From Tilletiopsis washingtonensis (lineage: Eukaryota > Basidiomycota > Exobasidiomycetes > Entylomatales), in contig NW_020312006.1 of the NCBI RefSeq assembly GCF_003144115.1, positions 533,822 to 597,821 of the forward strand: a stretch of 64,000 nucleotides of DNA, given 5' to 3'. Shown piece by piece: positions 34,147-44,730 of this stretch (position 1 is the stretch's first letter; the number at the start of each line of letters is the position of its first letter). Made by a program: the position numbers and the translations under genes. Under the pieces are notes generated by a model, which was given only the letters and a program-made list of their open reading frames with translations, did not search any database and was not told where the DNA came from.

Positions 34147-36345
34147 TTATTGCTCAGCGTTCCCGTCTTGCCGCGCCGGACGCGCCGTCATGGGACCCAC
34201 GTACGCATTTGGTCCTAGCCGTAGCGGCCCCAGGCGGACATACCATGTCTCCTCGCGTCCAGGGGCAGCGCCACGTGCCCTGTCGCGCACTTCGACCTCT
34301 CCGGTCTTCTCCCAGTGCTTGCCAATGACGAAGATGTGCGGATAGCCCAGGAGGTCGGCATCTGCAAACTTTTCTCCTCGCCGCACGCTGCGGTCGTCGA
34401 TTGCCACACTAATATCAGCGAAGGAGACCTGATTCTGCCCGAGCAGTAAGCCTCGTCGACCGCAGCGTGTGGCCACGAGATGTGCCGCCTCCAATGCCTC
34501 CTCCTTGGCAGAGTCCACTATAACGAGAACTCGGAACGGAGCCAGGCGTAGAGGCCAGGCAAATCCCGTGCGGCCTGCCTGCAAGGCTCGCTCATGCGCC
34601 TTGGCGGCGAGAATGCCGAGCAGGCGAGTGATGCCGATGCCATAGCAGCCCATCTGGTACGGCACGCGCGGGCCGTCGCCCGACGGCGTGAATGTGGCGT
34701 TGAGGGCATCCGAGTAGCGCGTGCCGAGCTGGAAGGTATGGCCGACCTCGATGGTGCGTGTCGAACGCAGCTGGCCACTGCCACAAGAGGCGCACGTGTC
34801 GCCCTCTTCGACACTGCGCAGATCCGCGTACTGCAATGGCAGCACGGCCTCGAGCGGAGCATCGGAGCCGAGCTGCAGCTGTGCAGGGAAGAGCTCTTGG
34901 AGCGTCGGTCCGTCCTGCAGTGCCTCGGCGGGCGTGCCCGGCGGAGAGCCGTACCGCAGGGCTGCGGCACGCAGCGCTTCGCCCACCTCGTCTGCCTCGA
35001 GGCCGCGGCACTCGTGATCGAGCACGACGTGCAGGGCCTCATAGGCCGGCAGCGGGCCCTCGGGACGATCGCTCCACTCCCACGCCTCTTCGCTCGTCAG
35101 CGGCAGAGGCCGCAGGTCGGCGGAGAGGTGGCGCTGCAGCTTCGTCTCGTTGAGGCGGCGCGATTTGGCACCCACGATGGCAGTCATCGTGGCGCCAGGC
35201 AGGAGCGATGTCGGGCCGTAGAGACGCACTTCCACGTCGTCTGCAGCAGAGGGCGGGTTCTGACGCGTCGGCAGCGCCGCTGCGAGCTCCTCGTTGGCGG
35301 CATAGCTGCAGCTCTGGCACGAGAGGATGGTGTCCTCGCCGGCTGCATCCTGTCTCAGCGCTGCTCCAGAGACAGGGGCCGGATGCAACTCACTCGGATC
35401 GTCCACCTGATACTCGTGCGAGCGCTGTCCTCCCATCGCGCCGGTATCTGCCTCTGCCTGCGCTCGGTGCGCTTCAGCAAAGACAGAGCTACGCAGCTCT
35501 CAACACACTCACAGCTCGCCAGTTGCCGGGCCCAAGTAGTTCGTCAAACGCGGCCGCATAGGCCTTCCGCACCTCCTCATACGTCTTCGATGCCGCGGCC
35601 TCGTCGACGTCGAACGTGTAGAGATCCTTCATGAGGAACTCTCGCGTGCGCACCAGCCCGGCCCGGGCGCGCGGCTCGTCGCGGTGCTTGCGTGCTGTGC
35701 GGTTGCGAGTGAGCAGACTGTCGAGGCCGTGAGCATGCTGCTGCGCTGCAACTTACTCATCTGGAAGACCCGCACGGGCAGCGCTTTTGCACTCAGCGCA
35801 AGCTCCGATACAAGCGAGGTGACCTCCTCCTCGTGCGTAGGCGCCAGCAGCCAGTCCTTTCCCGCGCGGTCCTTGAGGCGATACAGCTCGCGCCCCATGC
35901 CATCCCACCTGCCGCTCTTCTTCCACGCGGCCGCCGGCAACAGCGTCGGCATCTGCACCTGCGAGGCGCCTGCGGCACGCATATGGCGAGCAATGGTACT
36001 CGCAATGTTGCGCTGCACGCGCAGGCCTGCTGGCAGCAGGGTGTAGACGCCTGAGGCCGAGGCGCGTATGTAGCCGCCGCGCTGCAGCAGACTGAGCGGC
36101 GTGTCTACCTCCGTGGAGCGCTGTGTGGGCGCGTAGAAGCGCGAGAGAAGCGTCGCATTGCTCGTCAAAGGCTGCGGGCGCTCGGCTGATGTGGCAGGCG
36201 GGGCAGGCGTCGCCGACGTAGCTGCTTCGCCGGCGGTGCTGTCGGTGCGGGCGCTGGTCGAGAGTGCGCGAGCGGGAAGCGCAGCGGGCCACGGCAGCAC
36301 TGCCGGACGCCATAGGGCGTGCGGCGTGCGGGTGCGTTTCAGCAT
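34147..36345 (-). CDS. mitochondrial prolyl-tRNA synthetase (bacterial type)
   Basis: Class II synthetase charging mitochondrial tRNA-Pro. Exons (minus) 36345-35757, 35694-35513, 35457-34147; 693 aa. The leader (MLKRTRTPHALWRPAVLPW...) is basic without acidic residues, consistent with import into mitochondria. Class II motifs are visible: motif 1 region GVYTLLPAGLRVQRNIAS, LLAPTHEEEVTSLVS, motif 2 TRKHRDEPRARAGLVRTREF then LMKDLYTFD, ADTGAMGGQRSHEYQVDD, motif 3 QMGCYGIGITRLLGILAA. The anticodon-binding domain follows (FRVLVIVDSAKEEALEAAH ... ISVAIDDRSVRRGEKFADAD). A large segment between motifs 2 and 3 carries CQSCSYAANEE and CASCGSGQL and fits the bacterial-type insertion. The 3' end lies only 59 bp from that of the aldo-keto reductase gene. 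Confidence 0.9.
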
Positions 36346-36560
36346 CGCACAAACGAGGCGTGCGTAGGTTTGAGCGGTCGGAGGATGGAAGTGGAGGAGA
36401 AGCAAGGAGGAAGCGGCATGCGGAGGGCTTTGTGCTCGATGCGCGCCGCATCGAGCTCCGCGGGACTCGGCCGGCGGCGAGCCTTCTCGCTGCGCATGGC
36501 CCGCGCGCACAGCAACGCTGCGCAGCCTGCCTTCGCTCCACATCCTCAGGCCAAAGCACC

Positions 36561-37062
36561 ATGGCCGGTAACACATCGCCGCTCTTCAACGCCTCGTCGC
36601 TCGACGACGCCGAGCTGCTGGCTCGCGCCCGTGCCTCCAGCTTCATCGACGAGAGCATGGCCGGCGACGAGAGCTCACGCGAGGAGTCAGGGCTCTGGAA
36701 CGTGCTGCGCTGCGTGCCGGCGCCAAACGACGCACCTACGCCGCAGCACATCGCCGATGCGACGGCCAAGCTCGACGCTCAAGAATGGACGACCAACGTC
36801 GCGGTGCTGGCAGACGAGCGTACAGCGAAGGATGACAGCGTGCTCGTCGTTGCTCTCAAGGACGGCAAGGTGCACAAGACGATGCGCACGGCACTTGCCA
36901 GCGTCATCGAGGTCGTCTGCAACGTGCAGCTCGCAAACATGCCCCTCGAGGAGGTGCGTAGCCTGCGGCATTGCACGTCCTGACAAGAAGCTCACACGCT
37001 ATCGCATCGCTCAGTACATCGAGTGGAAGGGCGACGCAGAAGTCTTTGACTCAAGAGCATGA
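36561..37062 (+). CDS. small protein of unknown function
   Basis: Exons 36561-36953 and 37015-37062; 146 aa. I recognise no domain. The N-terminal half is acidic and Ser-rich (SSLDDAELLARARASSFIDE), the middle has a strand-like VLVVALKDGKVHK and a hydrophobic helix (TALASVIEVVCNVQLANM), and it ends YIEWKGDAEVFDSRA. No signal peptide or membrane span. The start has good context (ACCATGG), and the 61-nt intron has a GTGCGT donor and CTGAC branch site. The gene lies 215 bp from the ProRS start, head to head. Ordered-looking sequence and clean splicing make it likely real. Confidence 0.65.
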
Positions 37063-38756
37063 AGCGAGGCAGATGCAATAGAAGGGTATAGCAGGTGGAG
37101 GGGAAGGACGCTTCTGTTCTCGGTGCGCCTTCGCAGAGGAGACAAACGTGAAGTGTGCATCTGTGCGCCGGGCTGCCCTCTTGAGCGCACCGCCGCTTGC
37201 GCCGCTACAGCCGTGTATCGACGCGCCTTGGGCGACCCGGGGAGCCGCGTGCTTGACTGCGCCGGTCGCTCGTCAGAGCGCCAGCACACAGCGCGAAGAG
37301 TGCCAGATGAGATGATTGAAGTGACGAGCTCGCGATGGCCTCAGTCGCAAGCCGGAGGTGGACTTACGGCGGGCCAGGCGGGCCAGCGTGCGACGAACGC
37401 TGGTGTGTGGCGTAGCTCTGACCGAGCCTTGTCCACTGGCGCAACTCTAGGCGGTCTCGACCGTGCACAGAGGCGGCTGCTCCGCGCGGTACTGGATCGA
37501 GCTGGCCACTCGATGAGACGCATGTGGCGCGCAAGTGCGACGACTCCGCCATGTCGTCCGGCGAGATGGAAGATGGCGTCTGAGGTGTAGATGATCGTCC
37601 GCACACAAGCAGTGCTGCTGTGCCTCGACGGCCGTGCACTACGCCTGCGCGCCATTGCTCCATCCTCTCCGCTGAGCGCGCTCCTTGCGTGCGCGCAGCA
37701 GCTCCTCTCGCTCCTCCTGCGGGCTTTGCTTCTGCCTGAGCTGCTGCACAAGCTGCACCGTCTGCTGTCCCTGCTCCGAGTCCAGCAGCCGCTGCAGCTC
37801 CTGCGTCTTTGCGAGAGCGTCGCGCGGGCGGAATGCTGCTCGGCGCGCCAGAAGCGCTGCTTGAGCTGGCGGCAGCGAGAGGAGAGAGACGCCGCCGGGC
37901 GTGTTGGGACCGGCTGCGTGCGGTGGGAGCGAGACGGGCATGGCGACGAGCCCTGGTGCCGTTTGCGAGGGCAGAGGAGCGAGGGGTGCCAGCAGCGAGG
38001 GCAGCACGTGCGCCAGGCCGTCGGCGACTGGCATCGCAGAGGCGTCGTTGCCGAGGAGTGCGGAGAGCTGCGCGAGCAGCGAGAGCGCAGAGGAGAGCTC
38101 GGCGGAGGAAGGTGCCGGAGCGTTGGATGTGGCTTGAGCAGCGGATGGCGCAGCTTCGGCGCTGGCGCCGGCGGGCGTACCAGAGGCCGCTGCAGCGCCG
38201 GCTATTGCGGAAGCGCCAGCAGGTGTGCCTGCTGAAGAGGCCATGCTGCCTGCGGCGAGGAGGGACTGGGAGGGTGGCAGTCTGGAGGCAGCGAGCGTGT
38301 CGCCGGCTGCGGCGCGGCCGTGCGGATGCCGTTCCCACGGTGCGCGACGCGCGGCCGAGTCGAGCCGCGGCACAACACCCGCCGCGTTCTCTCAGATCCG
38401 CGGCTTGAGCTTGTGTGCGTTGGCCCTCCCTCTCGTTGCTTCCGGCCCGAGCAGCCGGACGTTCGACGATCCTCGCAAACGCAGCACAGCATCACGGCTG
38501 AGGATGCACTGAGCTGGGGGCGCCGGAAGTCCAGCTGCAGAGCAGCAGCGACAGAGGGGCCGGTCCGAGAAACGCGCGCGGCTCAGGGACGAGGGCCCAG
38601 CCGGTGCGGAAAGTGACGTGCCTCGCAAGCTGCCTAGCGCGTTTTGCCTCTGCCTTCTGAACGGCCGCTGCTGGCCGCTACCGCTTGCCTTCTCACCACC
38701 ACCTCAAGCACCTCCAGCGCCCTTGAATCATCGCTGTCTCCGGAGCACCCGCCGCC
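37063..38756. other. 1.7-kb region with at most one doubtful gene
   Basis: Between the small unknown gene and the exporter gene. The only candidate is the minus-strand frame at 37,639-38,244 (separate entry). The rest shows no domain, repeat or RNA gene. The last 120 bp are the exporter's pyrimidine-rich 5' flank. Confidence 0.5.
37639..38244 (-). CDS. doubtful Ala-rich protein
   Basis: Open frame of 201 aa from the ATG at 38,244. The first half is Ala/Ser/Pro-rich and low in complexity. The end is more protein-like, with a charged helical stretch (LRQKQSPQEEREELLRARK) preceded by a Gln-rich segment. Immediately upstream the minus strand has a pyrimidine-rich stretch ending in CGCCGCAG, a good acceptor, so this could be the last exon of a gene whose 5' part I cannot place. 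No known domain. It may equally be an open frame kept by composition. Confidence 0.35.
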   Translation of the reverse strand: MASSAGTPAGASAIAGAAAASGTPAGASAEAAPSAAQATSNAPAPSSAELSSALSLLAQLSALLGNDASAMPVADGLAHVLPSLLAPLAPLPSQTAPGLVAMPVSLPPHAAGPNTPGGVSLLSLPPAQAALLARRAAFRPRDALAKTQELQRLLDSEQGQQTVQLVQQLRQKQSPQEEREELLRARKERAQRRGWSNGAQA

Positions 38757-41700
38757 ATGGCCGCGCCCAGCCTCATGTCGCGCCTCGTGCCGTACTGGCT
38801 GAAGATGGACGCGCTGCGCTGGCGCATCATCATCCGCGCCTCGGTCGCCAGCTTCGCTTGCTGCCTGACGTTTCTCGTGCGGCCGAGCCTCAACACGAAC
38901 GGCGTGGCCGCCTTTCTGCCGCTCATTGTGAGTCAGGCTGCTGCGACTCACTGAGGGCCGCTGCGGTGCCGGCCGTTGACACTCCAGCAGTTTGTCTTCA
39001 TCAAGCCGCCGCTCGAGCCGGTCCTTGTCGTGATTGTGCACGGCCTGCTGGTGAGTGACGCAGTAGCTGTTCACGCCAACACTACCTCTGACGCGGCGCA
39101 CAGGGCGGCATCGTGGTGCTCGCCACATGGGCCTACAGCGTCGCGGGCATGCGTGCCTCCGTGGCGGTACGCAACGTCGCGCGCGACACGGCCACAGCTC
39201 GTCGGGCCATCGCCGCCGCCGGCTTCACTTCGGCGCCCTCGCCCGCACAGCAGTATGCTGCACTGCAACCGGCCATCTACCGCGGCGACTTTGTGCAGCC
39301 GGCATCGTCGGCCATCTGGGCCGTCTGGCTGCTCGTAGGCTGCATCCCGATCTTCCTGATCCGAGCCTACCGCGTGCGGCTCTTCCACGTCATGGTGCTC
39401 GCCGACATCCTGCTGCTGATCTTTGCGACGATCTCTCCGCTGATCCCGCAGTTCGCGCCGCTAGAGATCGGCAAGATCTACCTCGTTCCATACGCCGAGT
39501 ATCTCGCCATCATCGTCGCGTCAGCCTGTCTCATCTTCCCCACCTCGGTGCGAGGCACGACGCAGCACCAGGTGCGCAAGACGGTGAGGCTCTTCCGCCG
39601 CACCGTCGACCTGGTGCAGCACCTCGCCACGGCGGCCGCGCGGCACGAGGAGATCGACGAGTCGGTCCGCACCGAGCTGCATGCCAATCGAGGCAATGCC
39701 GCCACGCTGCTGACGCTGGCAGCGGCGTTCGAGGGCTTCCTGAAGATCGAGCCAGCCTACGGACGCCTCAGCGGACGCGACGTGCGTGACGTGCTCAACT
39801 CGGCGCGCGCACTCAACCTCAGCGTCAATGGATTCGACCTGTACATCCGCCGCAAGGAGCAGCAGGCATCGCGCCTGGCTGCCGAGGGTGCAGCGGCTGG
39901 GGTCGCATCGAGCGGAGTGGCGGCGCCGAGCGAGAACACGCAGGTCCACGACGCATCTTCGACTCCGGAAGAGGAAGCCAAGGTGGACTCAGTCACCATT
40001 GAAGAGATCACCGGGCTGCTCTCCGCCATCTCTAAGACGCTCGGCGCGCTCGACTCCTTCCACGCCATCGAGAGTCGCAGCTGGCTGCGCCGCATCGTCC
40101 AGCGCGAGCGGCTCGAGAACACCGTGTCCGAGCTTTCGGCTGTACAGGCGAACTTGACGCAGCATGCGGGCCAGTGCCGTGCGCTACTCGACTCCTACGA
40201 CGCCGAGCTACTGGCCTCGCTCGAGGGCGTCGAAGACCACCACGTGGGCGCCTCGCTCTCGGCGCGGCAGGAGTACGATCGCACACTGCTGCTCTTCTAC
40301 ACGCTTGGCGTGGCGGCAGACGTGCGCGAGGCTGCGGAAGACGCTCAGCGCATGCTTTCGCAGCCCGTGCGCGCGCACTGGCCTTCGGTGCACAGCCAGC
40401 GCAAGTCGCAGCGCACTGCCAGCGCTTCTGCTCCAGACGCAGTTGAGGAGAAGCAGACTGCAGAGGAGAGCAGTGACGCCGGCGGCGTCTCGGGCCTTCT
40501 CGACACGCTCGCTGGTCGCGAAGACGGCGCTGCACCTGTCGGCGAGGACAATCCCGATGCGCTCATCCTCGAAGGCCGCAAGGACGAGCAGCCCAACGCC
40601 AGCTACCCGTGGCCTCCATCTGGCGCAGACACGTCCTGCCTGCCGCGCAAGGACCGAGCCGCCAGCTTCTGGCAGTGGCTCACCAGCGTCGAGATCATCT
40701 TCGCGGTCAAGGTCAGCGTCGTTTCGGTCGCGCTCTGCGTGCCGGCCTTTGTGCAGTCTTCGGCGGGCTTCTACTATGAGCAGAAGGGCCTCTGGGCGGC
40801 CACGACGGCGGCGTTCTGCGTCGGCATGTTCCTCGGCGACACAATCTTCGTGAGTGCTGCGCAGCACACGACAGCGCACAAGCTGACACGTCTTGACAGG
40901 GTCTAGTCTCGCGCATGGTCGGCACGGTGATCGGCGGCGTGGCGGGCATGGTAATCTGGTACATTGGCTCGGGCAACGGCAACGGCAACCCGTTCGGGCT
41001 CGCAGCGGCACTTGGCGTCTTTGGCATCCTGCTGTGAGTCGCGAAGCATTCGTGAGGCCATCTGCAGCACCGCTCATGCCCTCCTGTTTGCAGTATCGCG
41101 TACCGCGCCAACAGCACCAACTTCCTCGTCGCCGTGACAGTGACCACGACGGCCGGGCTCGTTGTCGGCTACAGCTGGATCGACGGGCAGCTGCAAGCGC
41201 CGCTCAACCCGGGCCTCGGCTGGCAGATCTGGTGGAAGCGCACGCTGATCACGCTCATCGGCCTCGTGGCGTCCTTTATCGTCTGCGTACTGCCCAAGCC
41301 AAGCAGCGTGCGTGCACAGCTGCGCCGCACCTTTGCTTCGACGACATATACGTTCGGCGCGGCGCTGTCCGCTACGCTGAGCGAGCTGCACCTGCAAAAG
41401 CCGGGCGAGGCGGGCGCGCGCACTTTGCTCGCATCAAGAGAGGGTCACCAACTCATCACAGCCTACCGAGCCCTCATCGCCAGTGCGCCCCGCGTTGGCC
41501 TTACGAAGCTGGAGCCGGCGATCCACAAGAACAAGGTGCTTGCACACTCGGCTGCCGGAATCGATGCTCTCCAGCGGGAGGCGGCAGATCTTTCGATGCA
41601 GCTCGTCTACGTCGTTGCGCAGCTCAACGACGCTCAACGACGCGCCTTCATGGCTACGACGGCGCTGGGCGCCAAGGACGGCGCAGTGAGTCTGAGCGCA

Positions 41701-41980
41701 GGACGCCGCATCTGCTCATGTGCTGACTGTACCTGTCCAGGGCACTCTCGTGCTAGACGGTCTCTGGCAGCTCATCGTCGCTCTGCGCACCGGCAAGGCC
41801 ATCTCTGCATCGCACGAGCTGCTCGCGGCACTGCGCACCATCTCGATGGCCGAGCAGCTGCACGGCATTCACGCTGCGCCGAAAGGCACACCCCTTGGAG
41901 GCGTTGTGCTGGCTGTTGCCTCGCTCGTTGGCCTGGCGCGCGTGACGGAACGGAGCTTGGCGCTTTGCTCGACGCCGTAG
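38757..41980 (+). CDS. ArAE_2/DUF2421-type membrane exporter
   Basis: Fungal member of the aromatic-acid-exporter/FUSC-like superfamily (brefeldin A-sensitivity related group). Six exons: 38757-38927, 38988-39050, 39104-40849, 40900-41033, 41094-41685, 41741-41980; 981 aa. An N-terminal membrane bundle (VFIKPPLEPVLVVIVHGLL, SAIWAVWLLVGCIPIFLI, MVLADILLLIFATISPLI, YLAIIVASACLIFPTSVRG) is followed by a cytosolic helical region with VRLFRRTVDLVQHLATAAAR. A second bundle follows (VKVSVVSVALCVPAFV, MVGTVIGGVAGMVIWYIGSG, AALGVFGILLIAYRANST, TLITLIGLVASFIVCVLPKP), then a helical C-terminal domain. The doubled bundle-plus-soluble layout is typical. The substrate is not predictable from sequence. Confidence 0.88.
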
Positions 41981-42148
41981 ATAAACGTTTGACGAGGCGA
42001 CGCAAGTGAAGCGATAGATACCCTCCTCCGTACTTGTTACCTCTCCGCCTCCTCCTCTAATCATCACCACGTTCTCTGCTACGTGCTGCAACAGAGTGAG
42101 CGTCGCACGCTGCTGAGGAGACCTTGAATGCCGATGAAGGGTGACGTT

Positions 42149-43162
42149 TTATTGCTGCTTCCGTCGCACCGCATGCTCCGTGAGCATCTGCAACAGCTCG
42201 TCTGTACTCCTGCACGGCATGCTGTCAGATTTGGCTGGGGGCTGCATCGACGAATCGCGGCACTCACCCCTCAGACCAACCCTGAACGAACCTGGCTTCT
42301 CGTCCCAGCCCCTCTAACCGCTTCGTATAGTCCTCCCTCAACTCCCGCATCGCCTCGGATGCCCTCTCCTCCAGAGCATGGATCGCAGCCACACGCGCCT
42401 CCTCCGTGTTTGACTCCTCGCCTGCATCTTCGAGCGCTTCAAGTGCCTCCCTGCGCAGCACGGAGAAGTGCCCTAGATCTGAGGCGCACACTACGAGAGG
42501 CACGTCCAAGGCTAGTTGTGGGAGGATGGCGGCTGTTGCGTGAAGGTGTCAGTGTCAGCAGGGCATCGCAGTTCCACACGTCGACTGATCTGCTTTGCCA
42601 GCATTGAAGGACATCCGCTCTAGCCTCGCTGCGCAGCCTCGACGCTCCAGCCTCACTCACCCAGAGCGCTCCAGCCTTCTTCCCGGCTGTCCTCGCCCTC
42701 TCGCGCCTTCTCCTTGCCATTCCCCTCTTTCCTCGATCCAGCTCCGTCCCATAGCCGCACATCGAGCGCCCAGATCAACACATGCGCCTCGCTGAGATAG
42801 CGCAGCCAGATCGGGCGCAGCGATGCCGCCCCGCCCAGATCCCACACCCGCACTTGCACGCCTGAGGGTGCGGCTGGCGGCCGGAAGTCGAGCACTGGCA
42901 GTAGCTGCATCAGCGCAACGAGCGTCGCTGAGCGCATAGCTTGCTCACCATTCTGGCCCACAGTCGGCGGAATGCCCTTCACTTTGGGCCCGCCGTCTCC
43001 GCCGATGCGGGGCAGCTGCTTGGCAGCGTCAGGCGGAGCGACACGATGCCGCAGCCGCGCCAGCAGCGCAGTCTTGCCTGAGCCTGATGGGCCGACGAGG
43101 AGGACGTTGGAGGTGGTGGGACGCGCCCACTCCGAGTAGAGGCCGGAGAGTAGATGATACAT
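42149..43162 (-). CDS. divergent ARFRP1/Arl3-like small GTPase
   Basis: Arf-like GTPase of the ARFRP1/yeast Arl3 group, which acts at the trans-Golgi upstream of Arl1 and golgins. Exons (minus) 43162-42949, 42894-42661, 42532-42268, 42209-42149; 257 aa, against about 200 in the family. The N-terminus MYHLLSGLYSEW is the group's hallmark; Met-Tyr is a NatC acetylation context, which in Arl3 allows Sys1 binding. The P-loop is GPSGSGKT (24-31), switch I ends PTVGQN, and the G3 box is WDLGG (89-93). Oddities: the Gln that follows WDLGG is Ala94; the G4 box expected as NKxD reads ASDL (166-169) within one exon; and inserts rich in Lys/Glu follow the ALDV strand and the G4 position. The acceptor of exon 2 was chosen to keep VLDFRPPAAP in frame. 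Nucleotide binding may be weakened. Confidence 0.75.
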
Positions 43163-43423
43163 GCGGACGGTTGCAGCGTCGGGGAGGAGGTGGAGGCTGA
43201 GCAGCAACGAGGCGAGGCGCGCGGCCGAGAGGCTGGCTGGTCGGCGTGGGAACAGTTTGCCGCGCCGTGCCACGTGATTGCCGGCGCCGGCCGGGCATCG
43301 CAGCTGGGCAGCGCGGCGGCGCCAGGCCGCCGACCTTCGCGCGCCGTCCGGCCGCTGGCGCCGTGCGCTGTCCGACTCAGGGCCCTCCTCTCTCCCTCCT
43401 CTACCCCTTCCCTCACCTCCATC

Positions 43424-44483
43424 ATGATCCACTCCGTGCGCGCCACCCTGCGTGCCGCACCGCTGCGCACCGCCGCGCCCGCCCGGAGCTTTGCACGCTC
43501 GGCGCCGCGCGCCGACGTCGGCAGCAGCGCCAAGAACGCCGCAGAGGGCGCCGCCAAGCAGTTCAGCAACGCTGCCGAGAAGGCTCGCGCTGCGGCCGGG
43601 CCGTTTGCGGAGCGCATCCAGGGCGCTACGGGCTGTGAGTAGATATGCTGGGTGCGGCGAGGGCGGCGAGGCGAGTTGCGGGAGAAGCGACTCTGTAGGC
43701 GCACGGGCACCTTCAGTGCAGACGGGTGCCTATCGCTTGCTCTGTTGCCCTTTCAGAGGCTGTTCGGTTCAGGCAGCAGCAGCACGGCGTCTTTACATCA
43801 TCTCTGGCGGCCGCTTCGCACCATCGTTGGCACTCTTCCGGCCTTCACTCAGCGCTCACACCCTGCTCCAGTGAACTTCGGCGCTCTCTCCGAGAAGCTC
43901 GTGTACAACCTGCGCGTCGCCGGCTCGCTCTTCAAGCAGGTGTACGTCGCCGAGGGCCTGGCGCCGCCCAAGAGCGTCGCCGCCGTGCGCGAGGCGTACG
44001 CGACGCTCTACGCGCGCGCCGCCAACCCCGAGTACTGGAGCAAGGTGGCGGGCAACGGCGAGTGGAAGAAGATTGCCGTGTACGCCGTCGAGGCGCTCGG
44101 CATCTTCAGCATCGGCGAGATCGTGAGTTGGCGTGGCAGAGGGGCGTGGTGCAGCGAGGAGCAGGCGAAGCCAGCAGGGCGAGAGCGAGGGCAATTGCTT
44201 CGGTTCAGATATGCCGCGATTGCGGTCGAGGAGCGGCCTAGTGGGCTCCGTGCGAGGTGCACGCATGGAGCTGCCGCACTGCGGATATGTCCTGCTGGAG
44301 AGTGCAGCCCGCCGCCGAGGCAGAGGTCCAGGCCTTGCATGCTTGCTGCCTGCGCTCCCGGATCACGCCTCTGCTCTCTCTCTTCGCGTGCTGACTCGCG
44401 CTCCTGTCCCGCAGATCGGCCGCAGGAAGCTGGTGGGCTACCCGGTGAAGAAGCACGCCGTCTCGCACGCGCCCGCGCACTGA
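43424..44483 (+). CDS. ATP20: ATP synthase subunit g, mitochondrial (ATP20)
   Basis: Membrane-sector subunit of F1Fo ATP synthase that, with subunit e, supports dimer formation and crista shape. Exons 43424-43634, 43872-44122, 44415-44483; 176 aa. The first ~35 residues (MIHSVRATLRAAPLRTAAPARSF...) form a matrix-targeting leader. The family core is clear: LSEKLVYNLRVAGSLFKQVY, VAEGLAPPKSVAAVREAY, NGEWKKIAVYAV, then EALGIFSIGEIIGRRKLVGY, which holds the single membrane helix with its small-residue face. Introns are 237 and 292 nt, unusually long here. Head to head with the ARFRP1-like gene at 261 bp. Confidence 0.92.
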
Positions 44484-44730
44484 GTGTGCTGCTGTGACGG
44501 CGAGCCAGCATTTCTTCTCTCCTTGTCCTGTACATGCCCACACCACCACGCAAAGACACGTGCAGGCTACAGCGGCTGGGCATGAGGTGCGCGCCTGGAA
44601 GTACCAGCCCAATAGCGCAGGCGGCGATGCAGCGTCGCCTCGACATCAGCACAGGCAGCAAGGGCACGACAAGAGGGTTACGATTAGGCGTGATCTATGC
44701 TACGTGGTGTGTTCCGTTGCTCCGGCGCGT

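Noticed and set aside
42149-43162. Signal-recognition-particle receptor beta subunit instead of an Arf-like protein
   Set aside because: The P-loop GPSGSGKTAL resembles SRPR-beta, but MYHLLSGLYSEW, TVGQN and WDLGG are ARFRP1/Arl3 features and there is no N-terminal membrane segment.
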